From: Patiria pectinifera | Lineage: Eukaryota; Echinodermata; Asteroidea; Valvatida; Asterinidae | Assembly: GCA_029964075.1 (NCBI GenBank) | Contig: CM057149.1 | Coordinates: 7,512,465 to 7,576,464, forward strand | Direction: 5' to 3' | Length of the DNA: 64,000 nucleotides | Shown: piece after piece, positions 45,101-52,800 of the stretch | How positions within the stretch are numbered: position 1 is the stretch's first letter | Layout of the letters: each line of letters begins with the position of its first letter | Program-made: the position numbers and the translations under genes | The notes under the pieces: model-generated | Told to the model about the DNA's origin: nothing | Databases searched by the model: none | The model's input: the letters and a program-made list of their open reading frames with translations, nothing else

Positions 45101-45252
45101 CAGACGTTAGTGAATAGTGATGGCTCAGTTGAGCTATTTCAAGCGTGGAAGTAGGATGGAAAGCAATTCTGTTCGTTCTTTTAATGCCATATAGAGCACG
45201 ACAAAGACCGATAGTACTTAGTTTCTTAGGAAATATTCACAATGCTTACCAT
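28356..45252 (-). CDS. Unit C: complete tandem-Ubl NLR gene, 17 exons
   Basis: Exons: ATG 45252-45250; 44479-44711; 43599-43773; 43105-43213; 42677-42832; 42004-42333; 41470-41616; 41126-41332; 40531-40677; 40190-40396; 39361-39581; 39070-39181; 36682-38469; 36381-36539; 35305-36231; 34633-34758; 28356-33100. Sum 9792 nt, 3263 codons plus stop, all junctions AG/GT and phase-consistent. Residues (approx.): Ubl1 88-166, TM-like 273-292, linkers to 571, Ubl2 596-674, repeats 683-1278, Gln/Glu-rich 1332-1640, amyloid-like 1659-1677, NACHT Walker A 1786-1794, LRRs to the end. Probable immune receptor. Whether all exons go into one mRNA, or are alternatively used, is not shown. Confidence 0.8.
33101..34632 (-). 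other. Unit C intron 16
   Basis: 1.53 kb, closely similar to unit B intron 16. No exon or element resolved. Confidence 0.6.
34633..34758 (-). CDS. Unit C exon 16: amyloid/RHIM-like motif exon
   Basis: 42 codons, phase 1-1. DYLQRGGASIIGSIG is followed by TISGSQNPIIVGSSGVNITY and NLPLEGP. The core is identical to unit B although the flanks vary, and it is still recognisable in the diverged unit D copy. Gly/Ser/Asn-rich and beta-prone; proposed homotypic amyloid-type signalling motif between linker and NACHT. Confidence 0.75.
35305..36231 (-). CDS. Unit C exon 15: Gln/Glu-rich disordered exon
   Basis: 309 codons, phase 1-1. Starts GRRRRRTRRKRKNPEDGDSQ, then Gln/Glu/Asp/Arg-rich sequence with loose repeats around LTSPEHPTLRCKQDDGPDRP and LTVPERHAVRQEQIIETDRP. 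No domain recognised. Present in D, absent in B. May act as a flexible or coiled, protein-binding spacer. Confidence 0.8.
36381..36539 (-). CDS. Unit C exon 14: short linker exon
   Basis: 53 codons, phase 1-1: VAESRTKRERQETAGSEAEE, then SQEKTVASDRQQADIGSS and a Ser/Thr-rich end. Gap-free match to B and D. Confidence 0.75.
36682..38469 (-). CDS. Unit C exon 13: Lys/Arg-rich 60-residue repeats
   Basis: 596 codons, about ten repeats of near 60 residues of the type SGETQEQKLEQPRKDNDSGR, then QKGKRKATKTRTSLGGEE, then NSEDSSISSAVKAPAGHP. The first repeat has a doubled QKGRRQKGKRK. Disordered, highly charged. Copy number differs from B (11-12) and D (about nine). Confidence 0.85.
39070..39581 (-). 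CDS. Unit C Ubl2 (exons 11, 12)
   Basis: Exon 39361-39581: GRKKTRKQTNADKKPSAEEK, then IQLFVISSLRSPVCLQLHPS and LLQDKMGIEPKKQRLYTRRN. Exon 39070-39181: LKGRMSLKELGIQQDTNIEL and RLVSGLMGGADDEQKSAG. Ubiquitin-like beta-grasp with internal diglycine. A Leu/Ile hydrophobic face is kept. Confidence 0.85.
39985..40065 (+). repeat. tRNA-like fragment in unit C intron 10
   Basis: CCTGC...GCAGG hairpin followed by GTCGTGGGTTCGAGTCCCAC, a perfect 5-bp T-arm with B box GGTTCGAGTCC. The 5' half lacks a matching acceptor strand. tRNA-derived relic, best preserved copy in the window. Confidence 0.5.
40190..41616 (-). CDS. Unit C exons 7-10: duplicated linker modules
   Basis: Exons 41470-41616, 41126-41332, 40531-40677 and 40190-40396. 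Types alternate as in B; all acceptors intact (exon 9 keeps the normal TTTTTTTATAG tract that B lost). Basic start (GRKRTRRRQGKARR), acidic/Ser-rich end. Symmetric phases allow free inclusion or skipping. Confidence 0.75.
40966..41040 (+). repeat. tRNA-like fragment in unit C intron 8
   Basis: CACCTGCACTAGAAAGCAGG then GGTTCGAGTCCCACCTGAG. Paralogue of the intron 10 copy; part of the duplicated module. Confidence 0.5.
42004..42333 (-). CDS. Unit C exon 6: linker with TM-like segment
   Basis: 110 codons, phase 1-1. GRKKRRRRRQNHVEKEPSCE, acidic stretch, then the hydrophobic run LFLWILCLPLITIHVILSIC (protein residues about 273-292), then SPRMIQVTSSSK. If it spans a membrane, Ubl1 and Ubl2 would lie on opposite sides. 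An alternative is a buried or hairpin helix, or an optional exon giving soluble and membrane forms. Confidence 0.7.
42419..42653. mobile_element. GACTCGAGTC-rich hAT-like element, unit C intron 5
   Basis: Orthologue of the element in A, B and D. Ends GTACAATACTG followed by GTACCAAA. Degenerate. Confidence 0.5.
42677..42832 (-). CDS. Unit C exon 5: basic-to-acidic linker
   Basis: 52 codons, phase 1-1: ERKKTKRRQKKSGKKSTSTK start, acidic Ser/Thr tail. Equivalent in all units. Confidence 0.7.
43105..43773 (-). CDS. Unit C Ubl1 (exons 3, 4)
   Basis: Exon 43599-43773: IQLFVNSSLTSPVCLQLHPS, LLQDKVGIEPERQHLFTRKN. Exon 43105-43213: LGDDLSLANYGIEQDTNIEL, RLVSGLMGGDDNQKTAG. The exon 2 to 3 junction restores a Ser codon (AG + T). 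Ubiquitin-like, 79 residues, with diglycine at about residues 165-166. Confidence 0.85.
43341..43526. mobile_element. hAT-like MITE in unit C intron 3
   Basis: 186 bp; left end CAGTGTCTAGACC, right end GACTACAACACTG; flanks ATCTTTAT (43333-43340) and ATCTTCAC (43527-43534). Same insertion as in A and B, empty in D. Confidence 0.75.
44479..44711 (-). CDS. Unit C exon 2: N-terminal segment
   Basis: 233 nt, GDFWLQPLRSLSDLEDAKRA start, basic core VTRKKKVRKSKKEAFQ, end TSTEDQEC. Unknown fold. First coding residues after the initiator Met. Confidence 0.75.
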
Positions 45253-45400
45253 TTTTCTATCTTTACGTCCAGATTTGTAACCCGATCCTGTTAATTGAAG
45301 GAAGCGTCGCAATTTTAACTGGTGCGGGAAATCCCCTTTGCTTATGCGCGCGCAGTGTCACGTGACGATAACGTCACTGATTATTATCATGCAGATAGTA
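45250..45400 (-). promoter_or_regulatory. Promoter / 5' exon region of unit C with kappaB site
   Basis: Minus strand 45336-45326 reads GGGGATTTCCC. Also TGCGCGCGCA (about 45345-45354), a CACGTG E-box (about 45360-45365) and a TGACGTT CRE-like site (about 45370-45376). ATG at 45252-45250 with donor GTAAGC. Same arrangement as A and B. Confidence 0.6.
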
Positions 45401-47505
45401 CAAAGGGTGTATTAGCAAGGTTAATAATTATTCAAGGTCATGATCTTCTATGAAGCAATATTTACCGAACAAACAAATGAGAAGTAAGGACTTTAGGTCT
45501 GTTATTACATTCAGAAAACGTCTAGCTTATTTACAATTATTTTGTTATTGGACCCCGTGAAGATTAAATGTACATAAAACGTGCTTCCTAGGAATTTCCT
45601 GCTTGCAAGTCAATCGAAAAGTACGGTAGTAATTCATACTCCCAAAACATAATGACAGACAAAACGGATATATGTTTGAATTTCTTGTCGGTCAAGATTG
45701 AGTCCTTATACTCCTTAGAAGTCACTCACAATGCCAATCTCAAGTCAAGCTGCTCCAATGCCCATAACAATACTCCTATGTCATTGTTCATCTCCCGTTA
45801 ATTCTGACATTACTTCTGATAGTCTCGACTGCATCTTATCTTACTTCAAACCCCCTAATATTAAAGGTATCGTTACAACTGTGGAGTTAACAGACTCAAA
45901 CCTACACACAACGTACATGTATTACAAAAATTCTTTCTTTCCATTGACCACAGTGATTTCACATTAATATCGGTACAAGTCAGCATGTACCAAAACCAGA
46001 TACCATACTTTTAGAAATAAGGAGTCTCTAAGTCCTTTTTTATATTTTGCTCATAAAAAAATGATGGGATCAATAAAAGAAATTCTTTCCCACAAAATAA
46101 ACAATCGACAAGAAAGGATAACACTGATTTGATAGATCATCATGTAATTTTATGTGGACCTGTTACATGTTGGTTTCCACTAAATTCATTTGACAAACTA
46201 CCAACTTCAAACAAAAACACAATGCAAAAAAACCTGTTTAAAATATTTGTGTTTTTTTTTGGCAATAATAACTATATTTGCAAAGGATGCAACTATATAG
46301 TTCACAATTTGACCAATTATTTTCTTCACATGTATGATTTATTGGGTTTTTTTGTTTTACATTATACTGTCCCTGATCTTCAAAAAAAATTATAATTCTA
46401 ATCCGTATGTTTTAATTGTTTAAATATATATCATTATTTTCGTCTTTATTTTGACCCGGCCCTCTCGAAAACAAGGTTTTAATTTTAGGTTGCACAGTAT
46501 CTCCAATGCCCAATGCCATTGTTGGGCCGAAAATAACTGAAAACAAAAACATAAGCACTAATGCCATACTGAGCATTAGTGGAGGTTTTAATTTGATGTT
46601 TTATTCGAAAGTTAATTACTTAGTATGTTGGGGAAAAAAACAGCATTTGAGAATACCATTGTCTTAAAACTTGAAACAAACACTATAAAAAATATTTACA
46701 AAAAAAATACATCTTCAAAAGCAGGGTCAGAAGGTACATGTACATAAAGGTTTGCGAAAAAACAAGGCAATTATCTTATCTGTAGTTTCCTTTCCATAAG
46801 TTCCATTGATATCAGGATATGCCTTCCAATAAAGAGCGTAATATATTTCTCTCAAGAAAAAAGGTTGAGAATGAGGTAATTGAACATATAAAGTGAAAAT
46901 AGTAACCGTTATGTCGTGCACATTTTCGCATTGGCATGTGCACTCATTATCAATGAAGTCTGAGATAATCAATTTTCGATATAGGCAATAGGACCTATAC
47001 GAAGGTTGCATACATAAAGTAGTACCAAAACTCAGTTTCAAATATCAACAATATATCAAATGTCTACTGCATTGTAATATTGCTTGTTAAGATTACAATG
47101 TTTAACAGTTCCACCGACTTATTTAAATCACACAACAAACATGTTTAAACGGCTTTCTACAATTATATTTCTGAAAGGATGTGACTAGTTCCCCATTTGA
47201 CCAACCATCGTCTTCACCTGTGTATAATCTAAATACACAAGAGCATCTTAATAATTGACAACATCCACTCTTATGAATTATTTCATCTTTTTGAAGATAT
47301 GTTGTCCCTGATGTTCAAAAAAATTCTATTCCAGATCTGTATGTTAACTTTTTGTTTAATTTTCTTCTATATTTTGGTGTCTGGCCCACTCTGGAAAAAG
47401 GCTTTAATTTTGGGTTGCATAGCATCTCCAATGCACAAAATATTATTGTGAGCCGAAAATAACTAACGGAAATAAAACGATAAGCAGTAATGCCACTACT
47501 AAACA

Positions 47506-47632
47506 TTAACAAAAAATATTAATAATAATGAAAATTTCTATAGCGCCAAATTGGTAAATCCATTTTAAAAAAAAATGCTCTGTGGCGCTTAACAATCAAT
47601 TATATAAATAAAATAAATAAAGTGGAGACTTC
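47506..47632. mobile_element. Small inserted repeat with TATAGCGCC ends
   Basis: AATATTAATAATAATGAAAA then TTTCTATAGCGCC, later TCTGTGGCGCTTAACA and an ATAAATAA tail. The A/B spacer reads straight through the equivalent point (CTAAACATCAGTGGA near 7540), so this is an insertion of about 125 bp. This style of repeat is common in marine invertebrate genomes; class uncertain. Confidence 0.5.
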
Positions 47633-48289
47633 CACTTTCATTCAAACCGTAAAAACTTAGTATGCTACACAGAAACCAGCATTTGAAAAATATTGTGATG
47701 AAACTCGAAATAAATGTTTAAAGAACACCAGTACATAATCGAAAACAGGGCCTTTAAAAGGTAATGGATAAGATTTTGATATGTTTCACTAAAATCAGGA
47801 AAAGCATTCTAATGAAGAGAGTGATATCCCTCTCTCAAGAGCAAAGTTGAAAACATACGGAAATTAAATACATAGTGATAAAAAATAGTAACATTTCTTG
47901 TGCACATTTTGGCATCAGTATTTGTTTTGTTTTTCAATTATGTCCGACATAATTAAAAAAGATTACATAATAATTGATCTACCAAGGTTGCAAAGACTAC
48001 AATGGAGGACACAATTAAGTTTCAAATATCAAAAATATATCAGATGGTCACTGAATTGTATCATTGCTTGTTAATAACATCTGACCAATGATTTATTTAG
48101 AATCACAATTAATAGCAATGTGTTGTGATGAGGCACAAGGATGCAGTCACTTAAATCCAACTTAAAGGTTTTTTATGTTCAAAAATTGCATGAACCACGA
48201 TACATGTATCTGCACTAACTACCGAGACGTTAACATAAAATGGTTTTCAAACAAATTAGTAAGAGATGTTTTGATTGGTAATATTAAGG

Positions 48290-48396
48290 GACTGCTTTTA
48301 TCAGTTGTTTCAGGCACTATAATTGAGACAATGCTCTTCAGCCAAACCGGAATTCTTTTCCACACTTATCCAGTTCAACCAGAGTTGGTATGTCAC
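48290..48396 (-). pseudogene. Detached LRR fragment downstream of unit D
   Basis: The + strand reads CAGTTGTTTCAGGCACTATA and, further on, CCAGTTCAACCAGAGTTGGT and ATGTCAC, which is one LRR repeat as in 8041-8100 but diverged. It stops where a hAT-like segment begins, and the rest of the repeat resumes at 48631. So the LRR array of unit D once continued here. Confidence 0.65.
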
Positions 48397-48630
48397 CCAC
48401 ATGCAATGAATGTTGTTATGAGTTTTTATTCTCATAAAATGAATTTTCTAATTTGAATACATTTTTATTTCTGATTAACATACATGATAACATTTTATGT
48501 AGCTGCATATTTTTCAACAGACTTGCACTCGGATTAGGAGGTCTAGAACTCGGATTTTTCCGACTCGGACTCGGACTCAGACTTTGACTCGAATTCGGAC
48601 TCCCGCGTGGTGGACTCGACTACAACACTT
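48397..48630. mobile_element. hAT-like segment splitting the unit D LRR array
   Basis: Right end GTGGACTCGACTACAACACT (reverse complement AGTGTTGTAGTCGAGTCC), same terminus as in unit B at 7934. GACTCGGACTCGG repeats inside. It lies between the two halves of one LRR repeat and supplies the stop at 48543. Left border and target duplication are eroded. Confidence 0.6.
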
Positions 48631-49869
48631 CTAAGTGATGCAGCGATGAGTTGAATTTCTGCATCACTAAATGGGCACCCCCTTAAGACCAGCTTTTTCA
48701 ATTGTTTCAGGCACTTTAGGTGAGACCATGCACCCGGGCCAGCCAGGGATGCATTTCCAGAGAGATCCAGTTCAACCAGGGTGGATGTATCACTAAGCGA
48801 TGCAGCGATGTGCTCAATATCAATGCCCTGCAATGAGCAATTTATTAATTTCAGTCGCGTGAGATGTTTCAGTTCCTGCAAAGCCGGTGACCATTCAGCT
48901 GCTGGGTTTCTGGAAATATCTCTCAAGATCACCTCAACCAGGTCAACCCTCTGTCCCATGTTCTTCAATATTCTTGATACAGCAGAACCATCATACATAC
49001 AACTTGAGAGTATCATACTTATGCCACTATTGATTGTACCTACCGCAAATGCATCCCCAGCACAGCAAAGCTGAAGATTTGCCATACAGCCAACTGACGC
49101 AGAAAGACATTTGACATTTTCTATGTCGTGACAATCTGTGGTAAGCATCTTTATTTGTTGTAAGTTCTGTAAAGAAGACCATGCAACAGAACCAGCCAAA
49201 TTTCCAGACAGATCCAGTTCAACCAGGCTAGGCATTTTACTCAGTGATGCAAAAATATGCTCAATATCTGTGGGAGTTAATGATGAGCAGATTCGTAATT
49301 CCAATCGCTTAAGACGTTTTAGTTCCTGCAGTGCAGGTGACCATTGAGCTGCTTTACCTCTAAGGCCCTCGGTATATCCAATTGTCAAATCAACTAATTC
49401 ACTTCTACTTCCTATTGCTTTTACAATATTTGCAACATCAGATCCTTGAAATTTGCTCGAGAAGAGATAAAGGTTTATGCCAGTTGTGACTGTATTTATT
49501 TCAAATCTTATCCCTAACTCCCCAGACAAAGGGGGTGTGAAAAATTGTCTGAAAATTGAAAGCTTCATGATTGCTCGGATTTTTAATGGACCATCATGAA
49601 CTGCATGGCAACACACAAGATTTGGCGTACGGCAAACTAGAGCAGCAATGCATATCACATCCTGTACTTCCAAACCACAGTGAAATATGTTCAGCTTTTT
49701 TAGTTGTGTCAGCTGTTGTAACTTAGACAATGACACACCCGAGCCAGCCAGGGGATTTCCAGACACATCCATGTTAACCAGAGTAGATGTGTTACTCAGT
49801 GATTCAGCAATGTGTTCAATGTCTGTGCCTATTAATGAGCAGTTTCGAATGCCTAATTGCTCCAGACAT
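48543..49869 (-). pseudogene. Unit D exon 17, out-of-frame LRR remainder
   Basis: Continues the LRR array after the frameshifts: CLEQLGIRNCSLIGTDIEHI, then many LVELDLSGN and LKKL repeats, with an extra insertion around 49500-49580 (FRQFFTPPLSGELG). Ends with hAT-derived VVVESTTRESEF and a Ser/Glu/Lys tail. Little other damage, so the break is recent or the base losses are sequencing errors. Confidence 0.75.
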
Positions 49870-52800
49870 TCAGTTCTTGTAATGCAGGTGACCACACAAC
49901 TGCTTTCCACCAAGTCCTTTAACATTATCAACGACCACTTCAACTATGTCTCTCCTTCTACTCATGGTCTTGATGATATCTGCCATGTCAGTACCAGTAA
50001 ACATCTGACTCAAGAGTTCTATCTTCACACCAGTATCACAGGGTGAGACTCGAAACCCATCATTGACAGTACAATGGATAAGCTTTGGCATACAAGCAAC
50101 TAGAAAAGCAATCCATTTCACATCGTCTACTTGTAAACCACAGCCATCTAGTCTCAGCATCTTAAGTTTTGTCAGTTGTTGTAACTTAGACAATGACACA
50201 CCCGAACCAGCCAGGGGATTTCCTGACATATCCAATTTAACCAGACTGGATGTGTTACTCAGTGATGCAGCAATATGTTCAATGTCCGTGCCTATTAATG
50301 AGCAGTTTCTTAAGTCTAATTGTTGCAGACATTTCAGTTCTTGTAATGCAGGTGACCATACAGCTGCTGTTCCACCAAGGCCTTTCACATCTTCAACGAC
50401 CAGTTGGACTATGTCACTCCTGCTACCCATGGACTTTACAATATCTGCCACGTCAGTACCAGTGAACTTCTGACTCAAGAGTCGTATCTTCAAACCGGTA
50501 GCACATGGTGAAACTCGAAACACAACACTGACAAAACAATGGATCAGCTTTGGCATACAACCAACTAGAGAAGCAATCCTTTTCACATCCTCTACTTTTA
50601 AATGGCTGCATTTAAGGTGTAATTGCTCCAAACATTTCAGTTCTCTTAATGCAGGTGACCATACAGCTGTTGTACCACCAAGTCCTTTAATATGATAAAT
50701 GACCACTTTGACTATGTCTTTCCTGCTACCCATGACCTTCACAATATTTGCCACGTCAGTAGCAGTGAACATCTTACACAAGAGTTCTATCTCCAAACCC
50801 GTACCACATGGTGAAACTCGAAACACATAATTGATTCTACAGTGGATAAGCTTTGGTATACAGCTAACAAATGCAGCAATGTTCTGTACGTCATCTATTT
50901 TTGAATTACTATACCTTTGAGACAGGCAAAGTTCTGTCAGTGTGGGTGTATCACAAAGTGATTCAGTAATGATCTTAACATCAGCGTTTGTTAGTGTACA
51001 ACGGTAAAAAATCAACTTGTCTAGTTGTTTTAGTTCCTTGAACTGAGAAGTCCATAATGCTGCCGTGCCTTGCAGTCCCTTAATTTCCGCCATGCACAAT
51101 ACAACCAAGTCTGTTCTGTTAACCAGTGCCTTCAAGATGCGTTCCATTTTTGTACCGTTTAATGAAAGCTTCTTTAGGTCCAATTTAATACCATATCCTT
51201 CACCTAGACTTATCCCTATACGTGCCGACTCTAATTCCATCAAGTTTGGCAGATCACTTAGTAATAGAGCAATTTGCTCTATGTCACCAACCGTCAGAAT
51301 ACAGTCATCTAGCCTTAATATCTGTAGATGTGTCTTCTTCAACTGCGGCATCCAAGAATGCAGTGAACCCCTTAGAGCTTTATTGTATGAAAGGTCCAAT
51401 TCAGACAACTTGTCAGCCTTGCCTAACGATGATGCAATGTCTGTCATACTCTCGGTAGTTAAAGAGCATCCCTGCATTCCGATAACAGAAATATTAGGCA
51501 TGTTACTTATGGCCACTGCCAGATCTTTACTGCACCTATCCAAGCTATGGTGACTAAAGTTTAATTCCTTAACTTTATCGAGGCATGTGTTATTTGCCTG
51601 GTTAGCAACATGTTTGAGAAACCATAGAACGGAATTCACATCATCGCAGCTTTTGATATAATTTGTCTGCATTGTTTCAATTATGACTGAATGTATGAAT
51701 GCTTCTGATAACAGATTTTCTGCCTGACTCTCAAAGTAACAATTCAAAGCCATGTTTAGTGCTGTAGTTTTGATCAATGTATTTTTATCATTGATTCTCG
51801 TTTGCAACATCTGCAAGACTTTAATAGTGCATGCTTCATTGTCGCCACAACAAAAGCGCAGCAAATAGTGAAACGTCTCCGGGTCATCAAGTTTATAAAG
51901 ATTCTTTAGAAATTCATCAGTGTCTGATTCTTGTAAGCTTTGCAGGTAAGCAGCAGCACAGAACTCCTGAATTGTTTTGTGAATAAACTGTATGTTGTTA
52001 TGAGTGTCCAACCCTTCTAAGACCCTCTGGCTTGTTAGGATGCCAGCCTTCAAAGCTTTATCAAGCGCACTCTTCTCAAACTCTCTTTCTTGAAATGAAA
52101 GCCGCTGCAATGGAGACACCAGGCCAAGGAAAGCAACCTTTCCGATTGCAACAAGGATATCTGGTATTTCCTCCTCCGGTATACCTTTTCTCTTGAATAT
52201 GTATCGAAGAGCCTCGTCATATAAGCGTGATATTGTGTCTGGTAGTGTGGAATCTTGTCTCCATAATAAACACATTAATAGAATCAGCATTGGACTACGG
52301 GCTAAATCAAGTAGGACAGCTGATGATTGAATGCTTTGGAAAAGAGAGTCAGCATCACCAGGGCTTTCACTTTTAGAGAAAAACTTTCTTAAGTAATCTT
52401 GAACATCTGCCTCAGAGAACCCCAAAACCTGTACATGGGTAAAAGGTGTTTTAACCAGTGCGCTGCCGCAGACCAATTTGTCAAAATGAGAGGTGCGGGT
52501 TGTTATAACCACATCAATGTCTGCTCCAACCTTTCGGTTTAGGATTTGCAGGATGGATCCAAATGATTTATTATCGAGTTTGGTGGTCATCAACTCATCA
52601 AAGCCATCCAGAAGAATAAGCACCTTTTTAGGATTCTTAAAAATAAAGGTGTTTAGGTGGTTTTTATCGATAATGTTTGGATCGATGAGCTGTTCAAATA
52701 GAGAGTCAAGGAGATCTGCAGTTTGTTCCAGTGCACTCATTCTCAGAACAAAAACAAGCTTATATTTTGCTAGAAGGCCAGATAAGCCACTTGCCCAGTC

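Larger units (their letters stand above)
45401..48542. other. Spacer between units C and D
   Basis: AT-rich. Holds two copies of the spacer block (about 46.3-47.1 and 47.15-47.9 kb) seen also in the A/B spacer, but lacks about 1.3 kb present there. Contains a small inserted repeat and an LRR relic, listed separately. No supported gene. Confidence 0.55.

Noticed and set aside
48175-48456. + strand open frame of 93 codons near the end of the C/D spacer
   Set aside because: Overlaps the antisense LRR relic and hAT-like segment.
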